A DNA stretch of 41,334 bases from Nocardia pseudovaccinii NBRC 100343 (GTDB lineage Bacteria; Actinomycetota; Actinomycetes; Mycobacteriales; Mycobacteriaceae): NCBI RefSeq assembly GCF_001613225.1, contig NZ_BDBY01000377.1:1-41334 (forward strand), written 5' to 3'. Of this stretch, positions 1 through 8,581 are shown piece after piece. Made by a program: the position numbers and the translations under genes. The notes beneath the pieces are model-generated. The model searched no databases. It was given only the letters and a program-made list of their open reading frames with translations, and had not been told where the DNA came from. The stretch's first letter is position 1. The number at the start of each line of letters is the position of its first letter.

Positions 1-900
1 CTGCGTTGGGGGCGGGGCCTGTTGGGGTGGGGCCGGAGGGGGTGCTTGTTGGGTTGATGGCTCCGGCGTTGGGGCAGGGGCCGGAGTGGGCTGTGGCACC
101 TGGGAATCCGGGGTGCTGGGCGGAGCCGGGGTGGGTTGCGGTGCCTGGGTATCCGGGGTTCCGGGGGCCGGAGATGTCGGTGCTGGTGTCGTTGAGTCCG
201 GAGTTGGTTGTGGTGCTCGGGATTCCGGAGTGGAGGGCGCAGGTTCCGGGGTGCTGGGTGCCGGGGTCGGTTGTGGCGCTTGGTATTCCGGGGTAGAGGG
301 TGAGGTTTGGGGGGCCTGTATGCCGGGCTTGGGTGCCGACGGTGTCGCGCCTGGTGTGCCGGGTAAGGCGGGGGGTGTGGGGAGGGCGGGGACGGCGGTG
401 CCTGCCATTTGGTAGGCGGGTTTGTAGATCATGTTTATGGCGAGGACGGCTTCTTGGCGCAGCGCCTCTTCCGCCATTTGCGCATTGATCACATGGGCGG
501 CTTCGAGCAGCCGGGCTATGGTGCCGATCGGGCCCGAATTGCCCGGTGGCACAACGGCGATCTTCACGGCTTCGGCGGCCGTGGCCACCGCGCCGAGGCG
601 GGTGCCGACCTGTCCCATGATCGCGGCGAGTTCATCGACCGAGTCGGCGTAGCTGCGGGCACTCGCATAGGCGGCTTCGGCGGCCGCGCCCTCCCATGCC
701 ATCGAATTCATTACCCGATCCGAACCCGCCCTGGTCAGCGGAAACGAACTGGCCAGCGTCCCTGCGACTTCCAGCCACGTGACCGATGCGTTGAGGATCT
801 GCGCGGCGTCGATCTGCTGGGTCTTGGCGTAGATCTCCTCATGCTTCATCGACTCGAAATGCTCCATCGAGCTGATGTAATCGGGATCATTACCGCTCAT
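1..900 (-). CDS. PPE-like type VII secretion substrate with Pro/Thr/Ser-rich tail (3' end missing)
   Basis: The minus frame is open from ATG at 900 to the window edge (300 codons seen), so the C-terminus is missing. About 170 residues are Ala-rich and helical, with a W-E-G motif in MAWEGAAAEAAYA that resembles the PPE/WXG fold. After this the chain becomes low complexity, with degenerate units such as TPDSQVPQPTPAP rich in Pro, Thr, Ser, Ala and Gln. No enzyme motif is present. The neighbours on the same strand are an EspC-like small protein and an EspG-like chaperone. EspG proteins bind PPE partners in mycobacteria, so a secreted ESX-type substrate is likely. The start has only a weak ribosome site (gaggcg). 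It could also be a cell-wall-associated Pro-rich protein unrelated to PPE. Confidence 0.7.
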   Translation of the reverse strand, partial: MSGNDPDYISSMEHFESMKHEEIYAKTQQIDAAQILNASVTWLEVAGTLASSFPLTRAGSDRVMNSMAWEGAAAEAAYASARSYADSVDELAAIMGQVGTRLGAVATAAEAVKIAVVPPGNSGPIGTIARLLEAAHVINAQMAEEALRQEAVLAINMIYKPAYQMAGTAVPALPTPPALPGTPGATPSAPKPGIQAPQTSPSTPEYQAPQPTPAPSTPEPAPSTPESRAPQPTPDSTTPAPTSPAPGTPDTQAPQPTPAPPSTPDSQVPQPTPAPAPTPEPSTQQAPPPAPPQQAPPPTQ

Positions 901-970
901 CGCCGCGCCTCGCAGACGTTTGTCCCTGCATCCTGACCCGCGCGACAGCCGCCTTGTGCGGCAGCACCAC

Positions 971-1345
971 TCATCGCGGCACCCGCGTTTCGATCGCACG
1001 CAGCGCCGCGGCGTTCGCGGCATCGGCCTCCTCGAACAGCCCGCCGCTGATCAGGAACGCCTCTTTCATGCGGTAGGCGGCTTCGATGTAGTGGTCTAGC
1101 AGGGTGGCGGCGTCGCGGGCCTTGTGCGCGAATCCAGCCTCCAATTGCTGTGCGGAGATGAATCCACCGAAGCCGTCCAGTTCGCCCGCCGATTCGAGGC
1201 GTTGGCGTAGATAGATGAGTCGGTCGGCTTGATTGTCGTACATTTCGGCGCAGCGTCGCGCCGCGTCCGGATCGAACTTGACGGTGCCCGCCTGTGCCTC
1301 CTGTTTGAAGCGGGCAATATCGGCTCGGCTGCTCTCGATCGTCAT
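971..1345 (-). CDS. small helical EspC/WXG100-like protein
   Basis: A 124-residue acidic helical protein with no signal peptide or membrane segment. Around residues 57-75 it reads GELDGFGGF followed by ISAQQLEAGF and AHKA, like the helix-turn-helix and 'GF..KA' pattern of EspC-family ESX substrates. The ATG at 1345 was chosen over the longer frame that starts near 2155, because that extension runs antiparallel through the EspG gene and is Arg-rich shadow. It lies between the EspG-like gene (86 bp upstream) and the PPE-like gene (70 bp downstream), all on the minus strand. The likely role is secretion partner or substrate of the same type VII system; no direct functional motif proves this. Confidence 0.65.
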   Translation of the reverse strand: MTIESSRADIARFKQEAQAGTVKFDPDAARRCAEMYDNQADRLIYLRQRLESAGELDGFGGFISAQQLEAGFAHKARDAATLLDHYIEAAYRMKEAFLISGGLFEEADAANAAALRAIETRVPR

Positions 1346-1431
1346 GAACCACACCCCCGGGGATCGGTCGGTCCGCCTCAGACTAACCGTTAGCCATGCC
1401 TCCGGATGAAATAGTTCCGGCCGGTGGCGGC

Positions 1432-2145
1432 TTATCGGGCCTGCACGGGAATACGTTTCTGCAGCTGCGTAGCGAGTTGGTCGGCCGAGGCGGGCACGAT
1501 GTGCACGGTATCGCCCGCCTTGATCAGATAGCGGCCGTCGCCCTTGACGTCGATCCAGGTGTAGTGGATCGGCGGCTGCGGCGACGGGTGGTCCAGCCGC
1601 CCCTCGATCCGGATATGTCCCTCGGCGGTATGCGGCTTGAGCAGCAGCCGCCGGATCGAGGGCACCGCTCGCTGCGCTACGACCACGGTCTCGTCGTCGC
1701 GGATCGCATCGGCGGAGGCTGCCCGCGCCGGTTCGTGTCCGGCCGGGACCGCGGGCAGCAATGCGGCGATCCGCGCGCCGAGCTTGGCACTGAGTCCGAT
1801 CGAAAGTCGTACGCGCCCACCGAAATCCGGTCCGGCGCCGGGTTCCTGGATGGCGAGGACGGCGCGGTCGTAGATCGCACAGGCCAGCAAACGGATCTCG
1901 GTGCCGGGACCGTGCCCGCCGCCGATCGCCACGATCCTGGTCTGCGGTGCGGCCATGATCCGCAGGCACGCCGATAGATCCGGATCGCTGCGCGGCGGTA
2001 GTCGCTCCTCCAGTTGTGCGCGCAATTTGTCGGCCTCGGTCTCGGTTCTCGGGGTCTCGAGAATGCGCAGCGGATACGGGTGACGGTCCACTTCGGTCTC
2101 GCGCCAGACATGGGCGAACTCGTCCGGGGTGAAGGTCCAACCCAC
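1432..2145 (-). CDS. EspG-family ESX secretion-associated chaperone
   Basis: A 237-residue protein that begins with WTFTPDEFAHVWRE, typical of actinobacterial EspG proteins. These cytosolic chaperones bind PE/PPE-type substrates and deliver them to type VII secretion systems. The C-terminal third (GRYLIKAGDTVHIVPAS) also fits the EspG alpha/beta fold. The start is GTG at 2145, with a strong AAGGAG site about nine bases upstream. It is the first gene of a minus-strand set with the EspC-like and PPE-like genes. It diverges from the plus-strand operon at 2362, and both must be driven from the 216-bp region between them. No ESX core gene (EccB, EccC, EccD, mycosin) is visible, so this may be an orphan substrate cluster or the edge of a full locus. 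Confidence 0.8.
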   Translation of the reverse strand: MGWTFTPDEFAHVWRETEVDRHPYPLRILETPRTETEADKLRAQLEERLPPRSDPDLSACLRIMAAPQTRIVAIGGGHGPGTEIRLLACAIYDRAVLAIQEPGAGPDFGGRVRLSIGLSAKLGARIAALLPAVPAGHEPARAASADAIRDDETVVVAQRAVPSIRRLLLKPHTAEGHIRIEGRLDHPSPQPPIHYTWIDVKGDGRYLIKAGDTVHIVPASADQLATQLQKRIPVQAR

Positions 2146-2210
2146 GCCGAATCACTCCTTACAACCCATGAACGTCATCGCGAAGCTTACTGGTGCCTCT
2201 GGGCGTTCGA

Positions 2211-2254
2211 ACCAAGTCTTTACCAAGCAGTACCCAAGGTTTGCGGGCTAACGT
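2211..2254 (+). promoter_or_regulatory. phased direct repeats next to a candidate -10 for the butyrolactone operon
   Basis: Three copies of a six-base unit recur every 11 bp: ACCAAG at 2211, ACCAAG at 2222 and CCCAAG at 2233. A possible -10 element, TAACGT, lies at 2249-2254, with no good -35. Direct repeats at 11-bp spacing, the last about 8-10 bp upstream of the -10, are the known arrangement for SARP-family activators in Streptomyces. Whether a SARP binds here is inference, and no SARP gene is in the window. A 10-bp palindrome, ggatatatcc, follows at 2269-2278. Confidence 0.35.
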
Positions 2255-2312
2255 CGAAAGCAAATCTCGGATATATCCAGACAGCCCCTTCGGTTTGCGC
2301 TGCCTTGTTGTG

Positions 2313-2330
2313 CCGGAGCGCCTGCTCCGG
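2313..2330 (+). promoter_or_regulatory. small hairpin in the operon leader
   Basis: A perfect 7-bp inverted repeat, CCGGAGC-GCCT-GCTCCGG, sits about 30 bases before the first start codon and 20 bases before its ribosome site. It could slow or protect the leader RNA, or be an operator. There is no T-run, so it is not an obvious terminator. Confidence 0.35.
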
Positions 2331-2361
2331 TGCGGTGAACGGGGGTGATGGGAGAAAAGTC

Positions 2362-5193
2362 TTGCAGGTACTCGGACCGTGGACCGACTCGGCGACATTT
2401 GCCGCGCTAGGCGGGGGTAAAGCGCGTGGGTTGTACACCTTGCACAATGGTGGCTTCCGGGTCCCGGACTGGGCGGTGCTCGGCACCGACGTCTTCAACC
2501 GGTTCCTTATCGAGACCGATGCGGACGCCGATTTGGCGACTATTGTGTTGAATGTCACATCATCGGACGATCTGGATTCGGCGCTGGCCGCCGGTGCGGA
2601 ACTACGCGCCGCGATCGTCGATGCGCGACTGCCGCAGCCGGTACTCGAACTGATCGCCGATGCCTACGGCCGCCTGGGGGCGGGCGCGGTCGCGGTTCGA
2701 TCGTCGGCGGTCGTCGAGGACGGTCCCGGCCAGTCCTATGCGGGCCAGTTCGATTCGTTCCTCAATGTCAACGGTGTCGACGCGGTCGCGGCGCGCGTGC
2801 GTGACTGCTGGGCTTCGGCATTCTCGGAACGGTCCATCCGCTATGCCTTCGCGCACGGACAGCCGCGCGCCGACGCCATAGCCGTTGTCCTGCAACGTCT
2901 TATCGATGCGCGGTCCAGCGGAGTGATGTTCACCGCAAACCCGATCAGCGGCGCCGCAGACGAATTGGTCGTCAGTGCGGTGTACGGGCTCGGCGAGGGG
3001 TTGGTGTCGGGTGCGGTGGACGCGGATTCGGTCGTGGTCGACAAATCTTCCGGCAAGGTGCTGGAAACGACTGTGGGGGACAAGGATCGACGCTATACAC
3101 CTGCGGGGGAGCAGGGCTGTACGACGCTCGAGGTCGAGCCGCAGCGCCGCCAGAGCGCGGTGCTCGCCGACGCCGAACTGGCCGAATTGGTGGAGTGGGG
3201 ACGCAAGCTGGAGGCCGACTTCGGTGCGCCACAGGACATCGAGTGGGCCATCGATGCCGACGGCCTCTGGTTCCTGCAGTCGCGGCCGATCACCACGGCG
3301 GTGACCGACGGCCCGGTGCGCGGTGCGGTACTGCGCGGCGCCGGTGAGGTGCTCGCCGACGGCGACGAGCGAATCTGGGACAACTCCAACATCATCGAGA
3401 GCTTCAGCGGCATCACCTCCCCACTGACCTACACGACCGCCGCCGACATCTACGGCCGCGTCTACCACGGCTACGCCAAGTCGCTGCGGGTGCCCGACGC
3501 GCAACTGCGCCAGACCGATCGCTGGACTCCGGTGCTACTCGGCTACTTTCACGGCCGGGTCTATTACAACCTGCTGCACTGGTACCGGATGGTCGGCATC
3601 GCACCCGGATATCCGTTGAACCGGAAGGTGCTGGAGGCCGCGCTCGGCGTCGACGAACCGCTGCCCGATGAGATCGCGAAGACCTTGCGCCCGTTCACCT
3701 TCCGCACGCCACTGGCCCGGCTGCGGTCGCGGGCGATCACCACGGTGACCTATGTGCGGCGGCTGTTCGGTATCGACGAGATGGTCGAGCGCTTCATGAC
3801 CGACTTCTACCGCGTCTACGACGAATACGACGCACTCGACTACTCGACGCTGACCGGCGAACAGGCCTACGCGGCTTATCGCAAGGTCGACCGGGACCTG
3901 GTCGAGCGCTGGGGTCCGCTGATGGTGCTGGACGCAATCCTGTTGACCTGCACCGGTCTGATGTATCTGCTGACCAAACTGCTGCTGCCGAAGGCGCCGG
4001 AGTGGTTCCTGTACGCCGTCGTCGGCCCCGGCGCGGATGTCGAATCCGCCGAACCGGCCCGCGCCATGACCGAACTCGCGCAGTTCGTTCGCCAGGATCC
4101 CGAACTGGTGTCGTTGATCAATTCGACCGCACCGGAACAGATTTACGACGCCGTGCGTGACCGCAGCGAATTCCGCGACCGGATCGAGGACTACATCGAT
4201 CGCTACGGTTACCGCAGCCTGGACGAACTGAAGCTGGAAACCCCGGATCTGCGCGAAGAACCCGCGAGCCTTTTCGTCATGCTGCGCAGCGCGATCGGCC
4301 GCGTCGGGGAGGCGGCACAGCACAGCCGCGGTGCGGAGGCCGACGAGTACCTGGACGCCAATCTGCGCGGCTTCCGGCGGCGGATCTATGAACGCCTGCG
4401 CGGCAAGGTGAATCGGTGCGCCGCGCATCGGGAGCGGCTGCGGTTCTGCCGCACCCGGGCCTTCGGCATGGTCAAGCGGATGATCCGGGTAATGGGCCGA
4501 GATCTGGTCGCGCGCGGTGTCATCGACGAATTCGACGATGTCTTCGCCCTGACCGTCCACGAGTTGCGCGGCTGCTACGACGGCAGTGCCGTTTCGAGCG
4601 ACCCGCAAGTAGCCACCAGCGGCACCGTTTCGAGCGACCTGCAAGCAGCCGCAAGCGGCACCGTTCCCAGCGACCCGCAAGCAGCCACCAGCGGCGGCCT
4701 GCGCGATCTGGTCGCCGCACGGAAAGCCCAGCGCGCCAGGGACGCCGAGCTGGTCGCCCCGGCCCGCTTCGTCACCTCGGGGCCGACCTTCGGGCGCGCG
4801 GAGCTCGCGTGCCAGGGCTGGGTACCGGTTACCGACACCCCGGCCGCGACTGTCGGCACGGTCCTGCCCGGCACGCCGTCGGCATCCGGAATCGTCGAGG
4901 GCGCCGCGGTGGTCGTCGACGAGCCACGCGACGTGGCGGGCGGCATCCTGGTGGCATACCGCACCGATCCGGGTTGGGTGGCCGCGCTGCCCTCGGCGTC
5001 GGCGCTGGTGATCGAGCGCGGCAGTCCCCTCACCCATGTCGCGATCGTGGCACGGGAGTTGGGAGTTCCGACGGTGGTCCAGGTCAAGGACCTGACCAAG
5101 AAGATACGTTCTGGTATGGGAATACGGGTCGACGGCACGAACGGTACCGTTACCGTGCTGTCGGGAGGAGAGCTGCGGGATGAAGCCGGATAA
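2362..5193 (+). CDS. PEP synthase-like phosphotransferase (ATP-grasp plus phosphohistidine domain)
   Basis: A protein of about 943 residues. The first ~305 form a PEP/pyruvate-binding ATP-grasp domain: GGGKARG at 17-23, VRSSAVVED at 112-120, SYAGQF at 125-130, closing with WFLQSRPIT. A long helical middle follows. The C-terminus has the swivelling domain with ERGSPLTHVAIVARE, where His892 would be the phosphorylated residue. Family members (PEP synthase, rifampicin phosphotransferase) move a phosphate from ATP via this His to a small substrate; here an alcohol or lactone intermediate is possible. Residues 744-779 are three 12-residue repeats in a linker. TTG at 2362 was chosen because GGGAGA sits six bases before it; GTG at 2335 is an alternative. 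It overlaps the next gene by 14 bases. The substrate is unknown. Confidence 0.85.
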   Translation: MQVLGPWTDSATFAALGGGKARGLYTLHNGGFRVPDWAVLGTDVFNRFLIETDADADLATIVLNVTSSDDLDSALAAGAELRAAIVDARLPQPVLELIADAYGRLGAGAVAVRSSAVVEDGPGQSYAGQFDSFLNVNGVDAVAARVRDCWASAFSERSIRYAFAHGQPRADAIAVVLQRLIDARSSGVMFTANPISGAADELVVSAVYGLGEGLVSGAVDADSVVVDKSSGKVLETTVGDKDRRYTPAGEQGCTTLEVEPQRRQSAVLADAELAELVEWGRKLEADFGAPQDIEWAIDADGLWFLQSRPITTAVTDGPVRGAVLRGAGEVLADGDERIWDNSNIIESFSGITSPLTYTTAADIYGRVYHGYAKSLRVPDAQLRQTDRWTPVLLGYFHGRVYYNLLHWYRMVGIAPGYPLNRKVLEAALGVDEPLPDEIAKTLRPFTFRTPLARLRSRAITTVTYVRRLFGIDEMVERFMTDFYRVYDEYDALDYSTLTGEQAYAAYRKVDRDLVERWGPLMVLDAILLTCTGLMYLLTKLLLPKAPEWFLYAVVGPGADVESAEPARAMTELAQFVRQDPELVSLINSTAPEQIYDAVRDRSEFRDRIEDYIDRYGYRSLDELKLETPDLREEPASLFVMLRSAIGRVGEAAQHSRGAEADEYLDANLRGFRRRIYERLRGKVNRCAAHRERLRFCRTRAFGMVKRMIRVMGRDLVARGVIDEFDDVFALTVHELRGCYDGSAVSSDPQVATSGTVSSDLQAAASGTVPSDPQAATSGGLRDLVAARKAQRARDAELVAPARFVTSGPTFGRAELACQGWVPVTDTPAATVGTVLPGTPSASGIVEGAAVVVDEPRDVAGGILVAYRTDPGWVAALPSASALVIERGSPLTHVAIVARELGVPTVVQVKDLTKKIRSGMGIRVDGTNGTVTVLSGGELRDEAG
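4591..4698 (+). repeat. three tandem 36-bp repeats inside the PEP synthase-like gene
   Basis: Units start at 4591, 4627 and 4663. They encode VSSDPQVATSGT, VSSDLQAAASGT and VPSDPQAATSGG. The repeat keeps the reading frame and lies between the helical region and the phosphohistidine domain, so it lengthens a flexible linker over which the swivelling domain must move. Copy number could vary between strains. Confidence 0.95.
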
Positions 5194-8100
5194 AGACGTT
5201 GCCGCAGTGCGCAATTGGCTGGCCGATCCGGCGCGCGACGCCGGGATCCACCTGGCCGACGAGGCCGACGGCTGGGAGTACCGCAGCTATCACGATCTCG
5301 CGGAACTGAGCTGGTCGATCGCGGCGCGTATGCGCGAACACGGTATGGGCAGCGGCGATGGCGCGTGCGTGATCATGCCGACCGGATTCCACTGTGCCGC
5401 CGCATTTTACGCAGTGTGGGCCTGCGGTGGGGTCTTCACCCCGGTCGCGCCGCCGATGTTCGGTGACCTCGACCAGATCATCGCTCATATCGCGGCCATT
5501 CTGGAGCAGGCCCGGCCGCGATTGGTGGTGACCTCGACCGAGTTCGAGCAGTTGGTGCGCAAAGCTGCGGAGGCGGCGGGCCGCGCGGACGAGCCGCTGG
5601 TGATCGATGCCGCGAATCCGGGTCCCGCGCCGATGGAGCGCGAATTCGGCGAGCCCGATGAATGCGCGCTGCTGCAATTCACCTCAGGGTCCACCGGTAC
5701 GCCGCGCGGGGTAAGGGTCAGCTGGCACAACCTGGCCAACAACATCGCGATGATCTCGACGCTGATCGACTGGCGCCACGGCGAATCCATGGTCTCCTGG
5801 CTGCCGCTCTATCACGACATGGGCCTGGTCGGCGCGTTTCTCACCACCGTGACCAATCAGGGCGAGCTGTATCTGATGCGCCCGGACCAGTTCGTCCGCG
5901 ATCCGGCGCGCTGGCTGCGCGCCATGTCGCACGCACAGCACACTCCGTCACCGTCGTTCGCGCTCGGTTATGTGGCGCATCGCGTCGCACCGGAGGAGAT
6001 CGCGGATCTGGATCTGTCCGGCTGGCGCACGCTGGCCGTCGGATCGGAGCCGGTCGAGGTGGCCGACCTCCAGTCCTTCGCGGGTCTGGCTGGCCGACAA
6101 GGCTTTTCGACCGACGCCTACACCCTCGCCTATGGTCTGGCCGAGGCCACGCTGATGGTGACCTCCTCCGCGCGCAACCGGCCCGTCACCGCACTGCGGC
6201 TGGACAATCCGAATCTTCGCTTCGGCCAACCCATTACGATCCTGGCCGAGGAATTGCTCGACGACACCCACCGTGTCGAGGGCTCCGGGTGGATCACCGG
6301 ACTCGGCTACTCGACGCCCGAATCGACCGTGCGAGTGGTCGACGAAGACGGCCGGGAACTGCCCGACGGCACCCTCGGTGAGATGATCGTCGTCGGGGAT
6401 TCGGTCGCGCTGGGTTACTCCGGCGAACCGAGCGCCGGTTCGTCGACGCGAATCGTCGAGCGGGTGCTGTTCACCGGTGATGCCGGATTCCTGCACAACG
6501 GAGAGGTTTTCGTCCTCGGCCGGATGGGGTCGAGCCTCAAGGTACGCGGCCGGTCGGTGTTCATGGAGGACATCGAATCCCGGGTGGCTCAGGAAACCGG
6601 AATCACCAAGGGCAAACTCGCCGCCGTCGCGATCACCGAGGCCGGTGCCCAAGGCATCGCGCTGTTCGCTGAATCGGCACCCGGAGACTGGATTGCCGAG
6701 GCACGCAGGATTATTCGCGGTGAACTCGGTCCCGCGCAGACGGTGCACATCGTGACCGGCCCGCGCGGCATCATCCGCCGCACCTCGAGCGGTAAACCGC
6801 GGCGTCGGCATATGTGGCAGTTGTTCGCGGACGGCGCGTTGGCGGGCGCGGTGGTGCACGCGGTAGACGGCACTACCGAATCGGCATCGCGCACGGACAG
6901 CCCGGCTACCGACGACGCCGTGCCCGAGCCCGCGCTGCCTGCCGAACGCGTGCGACAGTTGCTCGATCGGACATTGGAAAGTGTTGCGGTACCGCCTGAT
7001 TCGACGGTCCTGTTCGAAGGTTCGCTGGCGGAGGGATTCGGCAATGCCGGATCCGATATCGACTTCCTGGTTGTCGCCCCCGGTGACGAGGAGTTGCCGA
7101 CACTGCCGACCGTGTTGTTCATCGATGGTCGGCGCGTTGAGGTGCGGACGCGGTCCGAGACGCAGCTGCGCAATCAGCTGGAGCTGGTGGCGAGTGGTTC
7201 GGACAAGATCGACGAGGATCTGCTCAACCGGTGTCAGCGATTCCTGCGTGCGACCGTGGTCCGGCCCGGGGCGCCGAACGTCACGGAATTGCGTGCACTG
7301 CTACCGCATTCGAGATTTATCGCGCTTGCGGCCGACTGGTGGACTCGGCGCGCGACGCAGGCGCTGCGATACGCGGTCGCGCTGCGGGCCCTGCACGCCG
7401 AGGCCGAAGCCGCCGACTGGGCACGCGACGGACTGCTCCAGGCGATGAAGGGCTGGGCTGCCCGCAAGGGCGAAAGCTACCTGGAAACCAAGTGGCTGCC
7501 GCATCAACTCGACCGCATCGGAACCGACGCGCTCATCGACCGCTACAACGACCTCGTCGAGCCGACCGAACACCTCGCGTGGGAACAGGTTTGGCAGCTG
7601 GCGGCGCGGCTCGGCGTGCCCGAGATCGCCGATGATCCGCACCAGATCCTGTTCGCACGCCGTCCAGGAGTCACCACCTGGACGATCGGCGGGCACATCC
7701 ACGTGATCCGGGACGATCGCGACGTCTTCGCACTGTCCGACACTGCGGCCCGTGCCTGGCGTTCGGTGGTGTTCCGGCATTCATTGCGCGATGTCCTCGG
7801 CCGTGCCGAACATGACATCGCCGAGGATCTGCTCGAGTTCCTCGGACTCGGTCTGGTCGGATTGCAGTGGCGCGGAGGTGAACTCATCGAACCCGCGCTG
7901 GCCATGTGCAAGCCGGTCAAGCCGTACACCCCGGTTCCCCACGCGGCCGCGCCTGCCCTCGGTCTGACCGGTGCCACCCGCGACGATGTGATCGCGACAT
8001 TGTCGCCCCTGCCCGCAACCAGATTCACCGAATGCGCGCTGAATCTGGTGTGGTCCAACGTCGTGCTGGAGAACGCCAGAGAGGACCTGGCCGGTGCGGT

Positions 8101-8581
8101 CAAGAACTCCCAGGGTGCGGTCGCCGATATCGCGGCACACCGGCTCATCGCCATGGCGGTCCGTGTCCTGTTGTCCGCATTCGGGATTCATTCGCTGCCC
8201 GCCGATGTAGCGCCCGCGCAGACTCTGCGGCGGCTGTTGCCGAACCACGCCCTGCGTCGTGACGATCTACTGACGCAGCTGGAATCGGCACGACGGGTCC
8301 GTTTCTCGGAGATAATCGGAACGGGCGGAGATACTCTCGCGGGTCTCGCGGTGCTGGACGACTTCGTCACCCTGGTCCGATGGGTCGCGGCGGGGGCGGA
8401 GACGACAACGGGATTCCCGGCCTCCTTCGATTCACGTGAGCAGTGGCGGCGCACGCTGGCGATCGGTTACGACTGGCTGCGCATCGCCGGGTATCTGAAT
8501 ACCGACCTGCCCCTGGACGAGGCCCGCGATCTGCTGGCCTCCGGTGGCCAACAACCGCATCTGCGGGAAGGAGAGCTATGA
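5180..8581 (+). CDS. fatty acyl-AMP ligase fused to a nucleotidyltransferase domain
   Basis: A 1133-residue protein. Residues 1 to ~560 are an AMP-forming acyl ligase: FTSGSTGTPRG near 165-176, SWLPLYHDMGLVG near 206-218, YGLAEATLM and an adenylate-binding core. The layout resembles FAAL enzymes, which activate a fatty acid and load it onto an acyl carrier protein; the ACP is the next gene. From ~600 a second enzyme begins: GSLAEGFGNAGSDIDF at 614-629 is the GS...DxD signature of the DNA polymerase beta-type nucleotidyltransferase superfamily. The rest is mostly helical, with a stretch near 830-890 (GGHIHVIRDD, ALSDTAARAW) that recalls PqqD-like domains; this last point is weak. ATG at 5180 overlaps the upstream gene and has GGGAGGAG before it. 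Typical FAALs are about 580-600 residues, so the C-terminal half is an unusual addition. Confidence 0.85.
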   Translation: MKPDKDVAAVRNWLADPARDAGIHLADEADGWEYRSYHDLAELSWSIAARMREHGMGSGDGACVIMPTGFHCAAAFYAVWACGGVFTPVAPPMFGDLDQIIAHIAAILEQARPRLVVTSTEFEQLVRKAAEAAGRADEPLVIDAANPGPAPMEREFGEPDECALLQFTSGSTGTPRGVRVSWHNLANNIAMISTLIDWRHGESMVSWLPLYHDMGLVGAFLTTVTNQGELYLMRPDQFVRDPARWLRAMSHAQHTPSPSFALGYVAHRVAPEEIADLDLSGWRTLAVGSEPVEVADLQSFAGLAGRQGFSTDAYTLAYGLAEATLMVTSSARNRPVTALRLDNPNLRFGQPITILAEELLDDTHRVEGSGWITGLGYSTPESTVRVVDEDGRELPDGTLGEMIVVGDSVALGYSGEPSAGSSTRIVERVLFTGDAGFLHNGEVFVLGRMGSSLKVRGRSVFMEDIESRVAQETGITKGKLAAVAITEAGAQGIALFAESAPGDWIAEARRIIRGELGPAQTVHIVTGPRGIIRRTSSGKPRRRHMWQLFADGALAGAVVHAVDGTTESASRTDSPATDDAVPEPALPAERVRQLLDRTLESVAVPPDSTVLFEGSLAEGFGNAGSDIDFLVVAPGDEELPTLPTVLFIDGRRVEVRTRSETQLRNQLELVASGSDKIDEDLLNRCQRFLRATVVRPGAPNVTELRALLPHSRFIALAADWWTRRATQALRYAVALRALHAEAEAADWARDGLLQAMKGWAARKGESYLETKWLPHQLDRIGTDALIDRYNDLVEPTEHLAWEQVWQLAARLGVPEIADDPHQILFARRPGVTTWTIGGHIHVIRDDRDVFALSDTAARAWRSVVFRHSLRDVLGRAEHDIAEDLLEFLGLGLVGLQWRGGELIEPALAMCKPVKPYTPVPHAAAPALGLTGATRDDVIATLSPLPATRFTECALNLVWSNVVLENAREDLAGAVKNSQGAVADIAAHRLIAMAVRVLLSAFGIHSLPADVAPAQTLRRLLPNHALRRDDLLTQLESARRVRFSEIIGTGGDTLAGLAVLDDFVTLVRWVAAGAETTTGFPASFDSREQWRRTLAIGYDWLRIAGYLNTDLPLDEARDLLASGGQQPHLREGEL

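Noticed and set aside
971..2155. A single 394-codon minus-strand protein
   Set aside because: The upstream two thirds run through the EspG gene in another frame; only the part from ATG 1345 looks like a protein.
2313..2330. Transcription terminator before the operon
   Set aside because: The hairpin has no T-run, and no plus-strand gene upstream would need it.
4591..4698. CRISPR-like repeats
   Set aside because: The three units are contiguous, with no spacers, and code in frame for a linker.
3535..5214. A 559-codon minus-strand ORF
   Set aside because: Antisense of the PEP-synthase-like gene; no motifs and no ribosome site.
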